Below are positions 8,809-18,561 of a DNA stretch of 64,000 bases, piece by piece. Position 1 is the stretch's first letter; each line of letters starts with the position of its first letter. Source of the stretch: CAMCXE01 sp036520615 (GTDB lineage Bacteria > Pseudomonadota > Gammaproteobacteria > Pseudomonadales > Cellvibrionaceae); NCBI GenBank assembly GCA_036520615.1, contig DATDJI010000023.1:1-64000 (forward strand), read 5' to 3'. A program made the position numbers and the translations under genes. The notes beneath the pieces were generated by a model, which saw nothing but the letters and a program-made list of their open reading frames with translations, was not told where the DNA came from and did not search any database.

Positions 8809-11019
8809 ATGCCGCCTGTCTACCTGCGTTTAGCTATCCCATCCCCTCTGCGTCGCCTGTTTGATTACCTCCCTCCTAACGATATAACACCGGCTCGCCT
8901 GGCAGCTTTGCAGCCGGGGTTACGCTGTCAGGTTTCATTTGGCAAACAAAAATCCATCGTGGCTTTTTTGATAGAGGTGGTTGACTACACAGAGGTGTCA
9001 GAAGGAAAACTTAAGCCGGTAGAAACTATTTTAGATGAAGAGCCGTTTTTAACCGCTGCTAATTTGGAGCTTGCGCACTGGGTTGCCAATTATTATCAGC
9101 ATCCATTAGGAGAAGTCTTATGGGGTGCACTGCCGGGCGTGCTGCGCAAAGGCGGCCCCCTACCCCGGGCGCGAGCGTGGCAGCACCTGCCAGAGGGTAA
9201 GGGCCTGGGCCCGCAGGCACTGAAGCGTAATAAAAGTCAGCAAGCGGTGCACCAATATTTACTGCGCGAGCAGCTGCTTACCCAGGATCAATGCCGTGCC
9301 CTAGGGTTCAAAACCACCGCGGTTAAGCAGTTGATGGAGAAGGGACTGGTGGAAGAAACCTGGGTACAGCACGCCTTTAAACCTCCCACTGATATTCTGC
9401 GTGAGCCTCACCAGGTGGCCACAGACGAGCAAAAGGCCGCTCTTGCTTCAGTATGTTTAGGGCAATTTCAGGCTGTACTACTCGATGGCACAACCGGTAG
9501 CGGCAAAACAGAAGTTTATTTGCAGCTCATCGGCCGTGCTCTAGAGCAGGGTAAACAAGCCTTAGTACTTGTGCCAGAAATTGGCCTTGCCCCTCAAACC
9601 CTAGCGCGTTTTCGCCAGCGCTTTTGCGTACCTTTAGTGGAGTTGCATTCCAACCTGAGCGAAGGTGAGCGTGTAAAACACTGGTGGGCGGCGGCCCAAG
9701 GCGAGGCACGCATAGTCATAGGCACGCGTCTGGCGCTATTTACTCCTATGGCGGACCTCGGTGTCATTATTGTCGACGAAGAACACGATGCGTCGTTCAA
9801 ACAGAATGAGGGGCTGCGCTATTCAGCGCGGGATTTAAGCCTGGTGCGCGGCCAGCTTGAACAGGTGCCCGTAGTACTAGGCAGCGCAACGCCTTCCTTA
9901 GAGACACTGAACAATGCTCAAGCCGGTCGCTATTTGCACCTGCGTCTTACACAAAGAGCCGGTCCCGCCCAAGTACCGCGCATCAGCCTGGTGGATATGC
10001 GCCTAGAAAAACAACAGGCGGGACTATCCATGACGAGCCTGGATGCTCTAGACGCTTGTATTGGACGCGGCGAGCAAGCATTGGTGTTTATTAATCGTCG
10101 CGGTTATTCCCCAAGCTTACTGTGCCAGGACTGCGGATGGAGCGCTCAGTGTGTGCGCTGTGATGCTCCTATGACGCTGCACCTCTCTCCGCATCACCTG
10201 CACTGCCATCATTGTGACGCCCAACAGCCGCCACCTAATCGCTGTCCAAGCTGCCAAAGCGCACGGCTCATGCCTTTAGGGCAAGGCACGGAAAAAGCCG
10301 AAGAGTTTTTGGCCCAGCAGTTCGCCAACGTACAGGTTTCCCGCGTGGATCAGGACTCAATGGGGCGCAAACACGCCATGCAGGAGTTGTTAAATCGCGT
10401 ACATTTGGGTATGCCTTGTATTCTCGTCGGCACACAAATGTTGGCTAAGGGCCACCACTTTCCCCACCTTACTCTAGTGGTGATCGTCGATGCAGATCAA
10501 GGCTTGCTCAGCGGAGACTTTCGCGCCACTGAGCGCTTAGGTCAGCTCATCACTCAGGTTTCCGGCCGCGCAGGCCGCGCAGCTTTACCAGGCCAGGTTT
10601 TACTGCAAACCTTCAAACCGGACCACCCCTTACTGCAGTGTTTACTTGAACAAGACTATTCTGCATACGCTCAGATGCTATTGTCTGAGCGCCGCCAAAT
10701 TAATTTGCCACCGTTTGGTGCCCTAGCGCTTATCCGCGTAGAAGATAAAGATTCGCAAAAAGCACAGGAATTTTTAACTAAAATCCGCTCTCTAGCCGAA
10801 CAGATCCATGCACCCAGCCCGCGCTACCAATATTTAGGCCCGATCCCCGCCCTTCTAGAAAAACGCAATCATTTTTACCGCTACCAATTGCACCTGCGCA
10901 CCGGCAGCAAAAGTAGCTTGCAACAATTACTCAAACCGCTCATGGCTGCTCTGCAGGAGTGGCCTGAGGCCACACGACTGCGCTGGTCTTTAGACGTAGA
11001 CCCACAAGATTTGACCTAA
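8809..11019 (+). CDS. priA: Primosomal replication restart helicase PriA
   Basis: PriA is the 3'-5' DNA helicase that recognises stalled forks and starts replisome reloading. The 736-residue protein has the N-terminal 3'-DNA-binding domain, a Walker A motif GTTGSGKT (227-234), a DEEH box (323-326), and a cysteine cluster of paired CxxC motifs (about 439-485) that binds zinc between the helicase lobes. Motif VI includes QVSGRAGRA. Length is typical. The rpmE/priA divergent pair followed by a SPOR gene is conserved in Pseudomonas-like genomes. Confidence 0.97.
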   Translation: MPPVYLRLAIPSPLRRLFDYLPPNDITPARLAALQPGLRCQVSFGKQKSIVAFLIEVVDYTEVSEGKLKPVETILDEEPFLTAANLELAHWVANYYQHPLGEVLWGALPGVLRKGGPLPRARAWQHLPEGKGLGPQALKRNKSQQAVHQYLLREQLLTQDQCRALGFKTTAVKQLMEKGLVEETWVQHAFKPPTDILREPHQVATDEQKAALASVCLGQFQAVLLDGTTGSGKTEVYLQLIGRALEQGKQALVLVPEIGLAPQTLARFRQRFCVPLVELHSNLSEGERVKHWWAAAQGEARIVIGTRLALFTPMADLGVIIVDEEHDASFKQNEGLRYSARDLSLVRGQLEQVPVVLGSATPSLETLNNAQAGRYLHLRLTQRAGPAQVPRISLVDMRLEKQQAGLSMTSLDALDACIGRGEQALVFINRRGYSPSLLCQDCGWSAQCVRCDAPMTLHLSPHHLHCHHCDAQQPPPNRCPSCQSARLMPLGQGTEKAEEFLAQQFANVQVSRVDQDSMGRKHAMQELLNRVHLGMPCILVGTQMLAKGHHFPHLTLVVIVDADQGLLSGDFRATERLGQLITQVSGRAGRAALPGQVLLQTFKPDHPLLQCLLEQDYSAYAQMLLSERRQINLPPFGALALIRVEDKDSQKAQEFLTKIRSLAEQIHAPSPRYQYLGPIPALLEKRNHFYRYQLHLRTGSKSSLQQLLKPLMAALQEWPEATRLRWSLDVDPQDLT

Positions 11020-11030
11020 AACCCTAACCC

Positions 11031-11654
11031 ATGGCTAAAATGCGCCCCCCTTATGACCTTACAGCAAGCCGCATGAGCGTAAAACCAGCACGGAAAAAAT
11101 ACGGCGCCGAACCGAAACGCGCCGCCAAGCCTCCAGTTCCCGGATGGATTTGGCTGCTGACAGGCTGCCTGCTCGGAGCATTTGTGATGTTCCTTTTGCA
11201 TGTTTCAAAAATCCCCGCCGCGCAATCGGTGAAACCTGAAGCCCTTGAGCCACGCCCCAGCACCAATAAAGCGCCAGATGAAAACAAATCTGCTAATGAT
11301 GAAAGTGTAAAACCTCGCTACGATTTCTACCGTTTACTCAAAGAAAATCAACCCGCGCACAGCCCGCGCACGGAAACAGCATCCGGTCCCAACCAGCCAA
11401 CAGTGGTAGATGCCAACACCAATTTTGTTCTACAGGTAGCCAGTTACAAAACAGCTGAAGATGCCGAAGCTACAAAAGCTAAATTATTGCTGTTGGGCAT
11501 AACTGCCCGGGTGGAAAAAGTAACCTTGCGCAATACCGAGACCTGGCACCGGGTTTTGATTGGCCCGGTTAAAACTATTGCCGAGGCAGACCGAATTCGC
11601 ACGCAGCTGACGGATAATAAATACGATGCTCTGGTGCTGAAAATCGCCCCCTAA
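11031..11654 (+). CDS. SPOR-domain membrane protein, FtsN-like
   Basis: A bitopic inner-membrane protein with a C-terminal SPOR domain that binds denuded glycan strands at the septum. It has a basic N-terminus, one membrane helix at about 41-63 (WIWLLTGCLLGAFVMFLL), a low-complexity Pro/Glu/Lys linker, and the SPOR domain at about 133-207 starting NFVLQVASYKTAEDAEA. Position directly after priA is where ftsN is often found in gammaproteobacteria, so FtsN is the best guess; the family diverges strongly outside SPOR. A second possible start is the ATG at 11073 (MSVKPARKK). Neither start has a convincing ribosome-binding site. Confidence 0.85.
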   Translation: MAKMRPPYDLTASRMSVKPARKKYGAEPKRAAKPPVPGWIWLLTGCLLGAFVMFLLHVSKIPAAQSVKPEALEPRPSTNKAPDENKSANDESVKPRYDFYRLLKENQPAHSPRTETASGPNQPTVVDANTNFVLQVASYKTAEDAEATKAKLLLLGITARVEKVTLRNTETWHRVLIGPVKTIAEADRIRTQLTDNKYDALVLKIAP

Positions 11655-11741
11655 GCGTTGCGCAGTTAGGCTTGAAATAGCCACCCTCGCCCCCACTAAT
11701 CCTGGCCTATTGATAATTAATTCAACAATCAGGCGGCAGGC

Positions 11742-12281
11742 GTGGAACAATATCGGGGCACAACAATTTTATCCGTTCGGCGCAATGGCCGTGTGGTCAT
11801 AGGTGGCGACGGCCAGGTTTCAATGGGCAACACCATCATGAAAGGTAACGCACGCAAGGTGCGCCGCCTGTACAAAAACCAAGTGATTGCAGGTTTTGCT
11901 GGCGGCACCGCCGATGCCTTCACGCTGTTTGAACGTTTTGAAGCCAAGCTTGAAAGCCACGGCGGCCAATTAGTGCGCGCAGCGGTGGAGCTTGCCAAAG
12001 ATTGGCGCACAGATCGCGCATTGCGGCGCTTAGAGGCACTGCTTGCCGTCGCCAATGCAGAAGCCTCGTTAATTATTACTGGTAATGGCGACGTGATTCA
12101 GCCAGAGCAAGATTTAATTGCCATTGGTTCAGGAGGCTCCTTTGCACTCTCAGCTGCCCGCGCACTTTTCGATAATACTGATATGGGGGCTCGCGATATC
12201 GTAGAGAAAAGCCTGACGATCGCTGGCGATATCTGCGTGTACACCAATCATCAATTTACTATCGAAGAATTGGAATTTTAA
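11742..12281 (+). CDS. hslV: ATP-dependent protease peptidase subunit HslV
   Basis: HslV is the threonine-protease core of the HslUV proteasome-like complex. The 179-residue product starts at a GTG. The family-conserved TTI-x-SVRR begins at residue 7 after MEQYRG, so the N-terminal six residues act as a short propeptide that must be removed to expose the catalytic Thr7. The longer N-terminus is known in HslV of several proteobacteria, whereas E. coli HslV begins MTTI. GGTADAFTLFE and ITGNGDV motifs are present. It is followed 85 nt later by hslU. Confidence 0.96.
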   Translation: MEQYRGTTILSVRRNGRVVIGGDGQVSMGNTIMKGNARKVRRLYKNQVIAGFAGGTADAFTLFERFEAKLESHGGQLVRAAVELAKDWRTDRALRRLEALLAVANAEASLIITGNGDVIQPEQDLIAIGSGGSFALSAARALFDNTDMGARDIVEKSLTIAGDICVYTNHQFTIEELEF

Positions 12282-12366
12282 ATATTAATACTGCTTGCGC
12301 TTACACCTGCGCATGTTCAATTAATTACCCACGCATTATTAAAGAATTAAACACTAGAGACCTGTT

Positions 12367-13698
12367 ATGCCGCACATGACTCCTCGCGAAATTGTCGCTG
12401 AATTAGATAAACATATAGTGGGCCAGCAAGCCGCCAAACGGGCCGTTGCTATAGCGCTGCGCAATCGCTACCGCCGCATGCAAATTACCGGCACATTGCG
12501 CGATGAAATTACCCCAAAAAATATTTTAATGATCGGCCCCACCGGTGTAGGCAAAACGGAAATTGCCCGCCGCTTAGCTAAATTAGCTAATGCGCCTTTT
12601 ATTAAAGTGGAGGCTACAAAATTTACCGAAGTGGGTTATGTGGGCCGCGACGTGGATTCTATTATTCGCGATCTGGTCGACAGCTCGATTAAAATGCTGC
12701 GTGAACAAGAAAAAGAAAAAATGCGCATTAAAGCACAGGACGCAGCAGAAGAGCGTATTTTGGACGCCCTACTGCCTCCGCCACGAGCTACATTTGGCAG
12801 CACTGAACCAGAAGAAAAACACGAATCCAGCACACGGCAATTATTTCGCAAAAAATTGCGCGAAGGTGCCCTTGATGATAAAGAAATAGAGCTTGATGTC
12901 GCCGCAGCCTCCGTAGGAGTGGAAATTATGGCGCCACCGGGCATGGAAGATATGACCAGCCAATTGCAAAATATGTTTTCCTCAATGTCATCAGGTAAAA
13001 CTAAAAAAGCTAAATTAACCGTTAAACAAGCGCTAAAAAAATTAACCGACGAAGAGGCGAATAAACTCGTCAATGAAGAAGAATTAAAAGCACGCGCCAT
13101 TGAAGCTGCCGAACAAAATGGTATCGTTTTTATCGACGAAATTGACAAAGTAGCCAAACGACAGAGCAATTCCGGCGCCGATGTATCCCGCGAAGGCGTG
13201 CAGCGGGATTTGTTACCCTTGATTGAAGGCTGTACGGTTACCACCAAACACGGCACTATTAAAACTGACCATATTTTATTTATTACCTCCGGTGCATTTC
13301 ACTTAACTAAACCTTCCGATTTAATTCCTGAACTACAAGGCCGCCTGCCGATTCGCGTGGAATTAGAAGCCTTAACACCGTCCGATTTAGAACGTATTCT
13401 CACTGAACCTGACCATTCACTCACCACTCAGCATATTGCCTTATTGGCTACCGAAGGAGTGAATTTATCATTTACCGTCGACGGTATTCGGCGCATTGCT
13501 GAAATTGCGCACCAGGTGAATGAAACCACGGAAAATATTGGTGCGCGCCGCTTACATACGGTATTGGAGCGCTTGCTTGAATCGGTGTCATTTGACGCAG
13601 GCTTAGAGCAAACAACTTTAGAAGTAAATGCCGCATTTGTGGATAAGGAATTGGGCAGTTTGGCTCAAAACGAAGATCTCAGCCGCTTTATTCTTTAA
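12367..13698 (+). CDS. hslU: HslUV protease ATPase subunit HslU
   Basis: HslU is the AAA+ unfoldase that feeds substrates to HslV. The 443-residue protein starts MPHMTPREIV, close to the E. coli MSEMTPREIV. Walker A GPTGVGKT is at 57-64, the I domain follows (about 110-240), Walker B is VFIDEID, and the C-terminus ends DLSRFIL, the tail that docks into HslV. A strong terminator follows immediately. Confidence 0.97.
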   Translation: MPHMTPREIVAELDKHIVGQQAAKRAVAIALRNRYRRMQITGTLRDEITPKNILMIGPTGVGKTEIARRLAKLANAPFIKVEATKFTEVGYVGRDVDSIIRDLVDSSIKMLREQEKEKMRIKAQDAAEERILDALLPPPRATFGSTEPEEKHESSTRQLFRKKLREGALDDKEIELDVAAASVGVEIMAPPGMEDMTSQLQNMFSSMSSGKTKKAKLTVKQALKKLTDEEANKLVNEEELKARAIEAAEQNGIVFIDEIDKVAKRQSNSGADVSREGVQRDLLPLIEGCTVTTKHGTIKTDHILFITSGAFHLTKPSDLIPELQGRLPIRVELEALTPSDLERILTEPDHSLTTQHIALLATEGVNLSFTVDGIRRIAEIAHQVNETTENIGARRLHTVLERLLESVSFDAGLEQTTLEVNAAFVDKELGSLAQNEDLSRFIL

Positions 13699-13701
13699 TC
13701 C

Positions 13702-13728
13702 AAAAGCCCAGTCAAACTGGGCTTTTTT
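13702..13728 (+). terminator. Terminator after hslU
   Basis: AAAAGCCCAGT, loop CAA, ACTGGGCTTTTTT: a perfect stem followed by a T run, 3 nt after the hslU stop. It separates hslVU from the DUF971 gene. Confidence 0.88.
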
Positions 13729-13742
13729 ATTTAGGCCTCGAT

Positions 13743-14135
13743 ATGCCAACGCCGCCAATTACCGCTCCTTTAAAAATCCACCTCCACCAAAAATCACAAG
13801 AACTAGAATTAGTGTTTGCAAGCGAGCAGTTTTTATTACCCGCTGAATACTTGCGAGTATTTTCACCTTCCGCGGAAGTGCAAGGCCACGGTGCCAGCCA
13901 GCAAGTTCTGCAACATGGCAAAATTAATGTCGGTATAAAATCCATTATCAGCCAGGGGAACTATGCAATTAAAATTGTATTCGACGATGGTCACGACTCA
14001 GGAATTTATACTTGGAACTACCTATACGAACTAGGTAAATTCCAGGTGCAAAACTGGCGGGATTACGAACAGCGTTTAGGCCACGCAGGCAAAAGCCGCG
14101 ATCCTAATGAAAGCCCGGTGCGGTTTATTTCCTAA
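13743..14135 (+). CDS. DUF971 domain protein
   Basis: A 130-residue protein of the DUF971 family, the small domain also found at the N-terminus of gamma-butyrobetaine hydroxylases. The motif LPAEYLRVFSPSAEVQGHG and the C-terminal GIYTWNYLYELG are characteristic. Standalone members often sit directly after hslVU in Pseudomonas-like genomes, as here. Its biochemical role is not settled; links to Fe-S cluster handling have been proposed for relatives. The first copy of the dispersed repeat starts at the base after its stop codon. Confidence 0.9.
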   Translation: MPTPPITAPLKIHLHQKSQELELVFASEQFLLPAEYLRVFSPSAEVQGHGASQQVLQHGKINVGIKSIISQGNYAIKIVFDDGHDSGIYTWNYLYELGKFQVQNWRDYEQRLGHAGKSRDPNESPVRFIS

Positions 14136-14358
14136 GAATTTTTGAAAATGTTGACGGCGTAGCACTAATTAGACGTCCCCGGAATTTGCCAAAAAAAGCG
14201 GACGGATGCATGAGATACGACCCCATGGAAGGGAGAGGTAGAATTTCATCTGGAATGAAATCGAGAGCAGCGGTTGACCAGTTACACGTAGTAAAAGAAC
14301 AATTTTTAGCGAATTCAAAAACGCCGCTAGGGCGAGTGAGTTAATTTTTCAAAAGTTC
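14136..14358. repeat. MITE-like repeat, copy A (long class)
   Basis: About 223 bp bounded by imperfect terminal inverted repeats: GAATTTTTGAAAAT at the left, and the complement of GAACTTTTGAAAAAT at the right. It contains the ACCCCATGGAAGGGAG segment (about 14219-14235) and a hairpin ATTTCAT-CTGGA-ATGAAAT at 14243-14261, both shared with copy B at 19.3 kb. It abuts the stop codon of the DUF971 gene. Confidence 0.75.
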
Positions 14359-14559
14359 GCTAGCTTCTGTATGATCAAAATCGAGCCTCCTCGCCGAGTA
14401 CCGCCCCTTAAAAACAGGCAAGCGAGCTATTTACTGATTTCCTTTTTAAAGGGATGCAGTGAGAGGGGTTAGGCTAAATTTTTATTCATTAACTTTTATC
14501 TACCCGCAAAAATGTTCCACCCAAACACAGCTATTTAACTTCAGCAGCCAAACATTTAA
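14359..14559. other. Non-coding stretch upstream of the TauE gene
   Basis: The rest of the 424 bp gap after repeat copy A. No ORF of interest, known RNA or convincing promoter was seen. Confidence 0.5.
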
Positions 14560-15345
14560 ATGTCAGATCACATTATTCTTTTTTTTGTAAGCCTTCTCGC
14601 AAATTTTTTATCTGCTCTTGCAGGTGGCGGCGCGGGCCTTCTGCAATTACCTGCGCTTATTTTTTTAGGCTTACCTTTTTCCACAGCAATGGCCACGCAC
14701 AAAATTGCCACAGTTACGTTAGGTATGGGTGCCAGCTTTAAACACCTGCGCGCAGGCACTTTGGATTTAAAATTTGCCGGTTTTATTTTATTAGCCGGCT
14801 TGCCCGGCGTTATTATCGGTGCGTTCGGCGCAGTACATTTACCGGAAATATTGGCGAAAACTTGTTTAGGCCTGCTTACGATGAGTTTAGGTATTTATTC
14901 CTGGAGCAAAAAAGAACTCGGCCAATTATCCGCACCGGCCAATCGCCACAGCGCAGGTTTGATAAAAGGGGCGTTGGTCATTTTTATCATTGGCATATTA
15001 AACGGCGCACTGGCATCTGGCACTGGTTTATTCGTCACATTATGGCTAATTCGCTGGTTTGGTTTGGATTATAAACAAGCGGTGGCGTACACAATGATTT
15101 TAGTGGGGTTGTTTTGGAATGGCTCCGGCGCTTTGGCTGTTAATCTACTAAATCCTGCCCAGTGGAGTTGGCTGCCTGCACTGATTGCAGGTTCAATTAT
15201 CGGCGGTTATGCGGGCACCCATATTGCCATTAGCAAAGGCAATGGATTTATTAAAATAATGTTTGAGATTCTTACACTCGCCTGCGGGCTGTGGCTATTA
15301 TGGAACGCCTGGCAACCACATATTTTATCCAACAATCTAGTTTAA
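14560..15345 (+). CDS. TauE/SafE family anion permease
   Basis: A 261-residue polytopic inner-membrane protein with about eight hydrophobic segments in two related halves. The N-terminal half has the ALAGGGAGLLQLPALIFLG signature of the TauE/SafE (DUF81) family, and the second half repeats the glycine-rich pattern NGALASGTGLF. Members export sulfite, sulfoacetate or related organosulfur anions, but the substrate cannot be read from sequence. It is monocistronic. Its stop codon directly abuts the stop codon of the convergent lolE gene, with no base between them. Confidence 0.88.
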   Translation: MSDHIILFFVSLLANFLSALAGGGAGLLQLPALIFLGLPFSTAMATHKIATVTLGMGASFKHLRAGTLDLKFAGFILLAGLPGVIIGAFGAVHLPEILAKTCLGLLTMSLGIYSWSKKELGQLSAPANRHSAGLIKGALVIFIIGILNGALASGTGLFVTLWLIRWFGLDYKQAVAYTMILVGLFWNGSGALAVNLLNPAQWSWLPALIAGSIIGGYAGTHIAISKGNGFIKIMFEILTLACGLWLLWNAWQPHILSNNLV

Positions 15346-16575
15346 TTATTCGTAGCGCAAAGCATCGGCAGGTTGAATTCTGGCGGCTTTAAAACTGGGA
15401 TACAGCGTTGCAAAAAAACTCATTATTAGGGCAGTTATTGCAACAGTCGCCACATCAGACCAGACAATTTCCGACGGCAAATAGGTGAGTGGGTATACGT
15501 CAGTTTTTAAAAACTGCACGTGAAATATCCCTTCAATGCCACGTACTAAGGATTCCACACACAACGATAAACCCAGGCCACCGATAACCCCAAGGCTCGT
15601 GCCGAGAAAACCAATGAGCGTGCCTTGAACGATAAAAATTTGCATAATTTGATGAGTGCTAAGGCCAAGGGTACGCAATATAGCAATATCACCTTGTTTT
15701 TCTACAACAACCATAACCAGCGTGCTCACCACGTTAAATGCCGCAATGGCGACAATTAGCGACATTAATAACCCCACCAAATTTTTCGACATTTGAATTG
15801 CTGTATATAAATTACCGTGGGTTGTCATCCAACTAGTGCCGTAATATCCCTCTCCCAAACCCATAACGGCATGCCATACGAGGCTGCGTGCTTCAAATAA
15901 ATCGACAACTTTTAAGCGCATACCTGAAACTTCATGACTGCTGCCGTTTAACTGTGCAGCAGCCTCTAACGAGGTAATAGCTAAATGTTGATCCAGCTCG
16001 GTTTTGGTTTCTAACACGCCTAACACCGTGAAATAATCTAATTTGGGTGCGCCTTGTTCACTTTGGGTATCCGGCACAATGAGCATAATTTGCTCGCCTA
16101 CCTGCACCTGCAATTTATCCGCCAGCGGTTTGCCCAAAACTAACCCGCGCGCGCCTTCGCTTAATTGATTCATCACCGGGGCGGAAATATAGTTGTGCAA
16201 TTGGCTAACCGCAATTTCTTCCTCAGGGTTAATGCCATAAAGCATCACGGGCTCTGCCGCTGCATTTTTACTAACCAATGCGTTTAACTCAACGAAAGGA
16301 GATGCGGCAACAATGCCTGGCTGCTTTAATAAACGCTGCTTTAATAAATGCCAATCACTAATTCCATCGTGATGATAAATAATACCCTGTGGCATAAGCG
16401 CGAGTATTTTCTGCTTTAATTCGCGATCGAAACCATTCATCACCGAAAGAACAGTAATTAACAATCCCACACCCAAAGCCAAACCAACAATTGAAATGCG
16501 CGCTAAAAAAGCCAACAACGCGTTATGTTTTTTAGTGCCCGCGTAGCGAAGCCCAATGCTCAGCGGCAAATTCAT
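15346..16575 (-). CDS. lolE: Lipoprotein-releasing ABC permease LolE
   Basis: One of the two membrane subunits of LolCDE, which extracts outer-membrane lipoproteins from the inner membrane and passes them to LolA. The 409 residues have a helix at about 25-48 ending LSVMNGFDREL, a large periplasmic domain, and three C-terminal helices (MacB/FtsX type), ending PADALRYE. The NVVSTLVMVVVEKQGDIAILRTLG segment and DVYPLTYLPSE resemble LolE more than LolC. It overlaps lolD by 4 nt (ATGA) and is the third gene of lolC-lolD-lolE. Confidence 0.92.
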   Translation of the reverse strand: MNLPLSIGLRYAGTKKHNALLAFLARISIVGLALGVGLLITVLSVMNGFDRELKQKILALMPQGIIYHHDGISDWHLLKQRLLKQPGIVAASPFVELNALVSKNAAAEPVMLYGINPEEEIAVSQLHNYISAPVMNQLSEGARGLVLGKPLADKLQVQVGEQIMLIVPDTQSEQGAPKLDYFTVLGVLETKTELDQHLAITSLEAAAQLNGSSHEVSGMRLKVVDLFEARSLVWHAVMGLGEGYYGTSWMTTHGNLYTAIQMSKNLVGLLMSLIVAIAAFNVVSTLVMVVVEKQGDIAILRTLGLSTHQIMQIFIVQGTLIGFLGTSLGVIGGLGLSLCVESLVRGIEGIFHVQFLKTDVYPLTYLPSEIVWSDVATVAITALIMSFFATLYPSFKAARIQPADALRYE

Positions 16576-17264
16576 GCCGGTACCTCAACAGTATTTAGTT
16601 GGCCGTCATCCAATTGCCATACTCGATTCATATTCTGTGCAAAACGCATATCATGTGTCACCACGACAAATGCCGTAGCCAATTCCGCACTTAAGCGATG
16701 CATTAATGCTTGCACAGCGGCGGCGCTTTTACCGTCTAAATTACCGGTAGGTTCATCCATTAAAACGCAGGCGGGTTTATTCGCCAGCGCTCGTGCAATA
16801 GCCACGCGCTGGCGCTCACCGCCGGAAAGTTCCGCAGGCTTATGTGCCAAGCGCGCAAGCAAACCCACTTGGCCTAATAATTCACGCGCCTGCGCCTGTG
16901 CAGACTTTTGTTTAACGCCTGCAATTAACAAGGGAATACTGACATTTTCCAGCGCAGTAAATTCACCCAATAAATGATGGAATTGATAAACAAAACCTAA
17001 ATACCGGTTACGCATTAAGCCGCGAGCATTTTCAGACAATGACGAAAAAGCTTCGCCATTAATTTTTACCCAGCCGCTATCAGGACTATCCAATCCGCCC
17101 AATAAATTTAATAAAGTTGATTTACCCGAACCTGAAGCGCCGACAATCGCCACCTGTTCAGCGGCCATGACGGAAAAATTAACCGCTTTTAATACCTCCA
17201 CCACCAATTGCCCTTGGGAATAGGTTTTGGATAAATTAGCGCATTCTAAAACCGGCGCAGTCAT
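16572..17264 (-). CDS. lolD: Lipoprotein-releasing ABC ATPase LolD
   Basis: The ATPase subunit that powers LolCDE. The 230 residues carry Walker A GASGSGKST (about 42-50), the FVYQFHHLLGEFTALENV Q-loop region typical of LolD, signature LSGGERQRVAIARAL, and Walker B CVLMDEPTGNLD. It sits between lolC (28 nt gap) and lolE (4 nt overlap). Confidence 0.96.
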   Translation of the reverse strand: MTAPVLECANLSKTYSQGQLVVEVLKAVNFSVMAAEQVAIVGASGSGKSTLLNLLGGLDSPDSGWVKINGEAFSSLSENARGLMRNRYLGFVYQFHHLLGEFTALENVSIPLLIAGVKQKSAQAQARELLGQVGLLARLAHKPAELSGGERQRVAIARALANKPACVLMDEPTGNLDGKSAAAVQALMHRLSAELATAFVVVTHDMRFAQNMNRVWQLDDGQLNTVEVPA

Positions 17265-17292
17265 AACACCTCTTACATTATTAGGTTGTAAC

Positions 17293-18561
17293 TTATAAGT
17301 TGTAACGCAGCGCTTCGGCTGGTGCTATTTTGGAGGCGCGCCATGCTGGATAAACACTCGCCAGAATGCAGATAACCGTGGCGCCAGTCACTACTTTCAA
17401 CGTATCTTGCCACTGCCACACAGAAGGAAAATAACTAACAAAATACACATCAGGGTCAAATATTTGTATCCCTAAGAATCCTTCAATACCTTCGATAATT
17501 TGCGCAATAGTCAGCGCAGCGCCAATGCCGCACAGGCTGCCAATAATTATACCCAACACACCAATAGTAATCCCTTGCACCATAAAAATAGCCACAATGC
17601 CGCGCGCGCTCATACCCATAGTACGCAGCACAGCAATATCGCTACGTTTTTCCCCTACCATCATGATTAAACTTGTCACAATATTAAAAGCAGCGACAAA
17701 AATAATAATAGCTAACATGACACTGACAACGGTTTTTTCCATTTTTACCGCTTGAAATAAACTGCCTTGAGTTTGACTCCAATCACGGGCAATAAATTTA
17801 TGCTCAACGGATAGTCCTGAATCGGCATCTAACGCTTGGGTTAATTCGTTTAAATAACCAGGCGCAGCGTAGATAGAATCAAACTCCAACCGCAGGCCAT
17901 CCACGGCGCTGCCTTTTTTAAATAGTTTTTGCCCGTCTTCCAAATTAATTAACGCGAGGCTCTGATCCACCTGCGCTCCCACCTCAAAAATACCCAGGAG
18001 AGTGAAACGCTTTGTGCGAGGAAAAGCACCGGCAGGTGAGATGGATATTTGCGGCAGCGTAACTAAAACCTTATCGCCCACTGCAAGCTCCATATTGCGC
18101 GCGGCTATACTGCCAAGCACCATACCAAACTCACCCGGCGCCATAGGTGCTATGGAGCCTGCCAATATGTGCTCGTGTATTTTCGATACGGCAGGCTCTG
18201 CGGCTATATCAATGGCCTGTAGCTCCGCAGGACGCACTAGCCCATTAGCACTGAGCAACGCTTGGCCTGCAATAAAAGGGGCAGCGCCTTTTACAAACGG
18301 ATAGGCACGCACTTTTTGCGCCCAATAAGGCCAGTCCTGCAAGCCTGCGTCTTGGGTAATATACCCGTGCGGCACAGCGCGCAAAATTCGCTCGCGCAGT
18401 TCAGCATCAAAGCCGTTCATGACTGAAAGCACGACAATTAATGCGAATACACCCAATGCCATACCTAAAAAAGCAAACAGGCTGACAAACGATATAAATG
18501 AATTACGCTGTTTGGCGCGTGTATATCTAAAACCAATTAATAAGGGAAGTGCATTTGCCAT
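17293..18561 (-). CDS. lolC: Lipoprotein-releasing ABC permease LolC
   Basis: First gene of the lol operon. 422 residues with the same architecture as LolE: an N-terminal helix followed by VLSVMNGFDAEL, a periplasmic domain, and three C-terminal helices, ending PAEALRYNL. The position before lolD and the pairing with the LolE-like third gene make LolC the natural assignment, although in lineages outside enterics the LolC/LolE split is less sharp. Transcription starts in the 288 bp region shared with the divergent gene at 18850. Confidence 0.91.
   Translation of the reverse strand: MANALPLLIGFRYTRAKQRNSFISFVSLFAFLGMALGVFALIVVLSVMNGFDAELRERILRAVPHGYITQDAGLQDWPYWAQKVRAYPFVKGAAPFIAGQALLSANGLVRPAELQAIDIAAEPAVSKIHEHILAGSIAPMAPGEFGMVLGSIAARNMELAVGDKVLVTLPQISISPAGAFPRTKRFTLLGIFEVGAQVDQSLALINLEDGQKLFKKGSAVDGLRLEFDSIYAAPGYLNELTQALDADSGLSVEHKFIARDWSQTQGSLFQAVKMEKTVVSVMLAIIIFVAAFNIVTSLIMMVGEKRSDIAVLRTMGMSARGIVAIFMVQGITIGVLGIIIGSLCGIGAALTIAQIIEGIEGFLGIQIFDPDVYFVSYFPSVWQWQDTLKVVTGATVICILASVYPAWRASKIAPAEALRYNL

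Noticed and set aside
12636..13256. 206-codon ORF opposite hslU
   Set aside because: Antisense shadow of a well-supported gene with codon-bias-driven openness.
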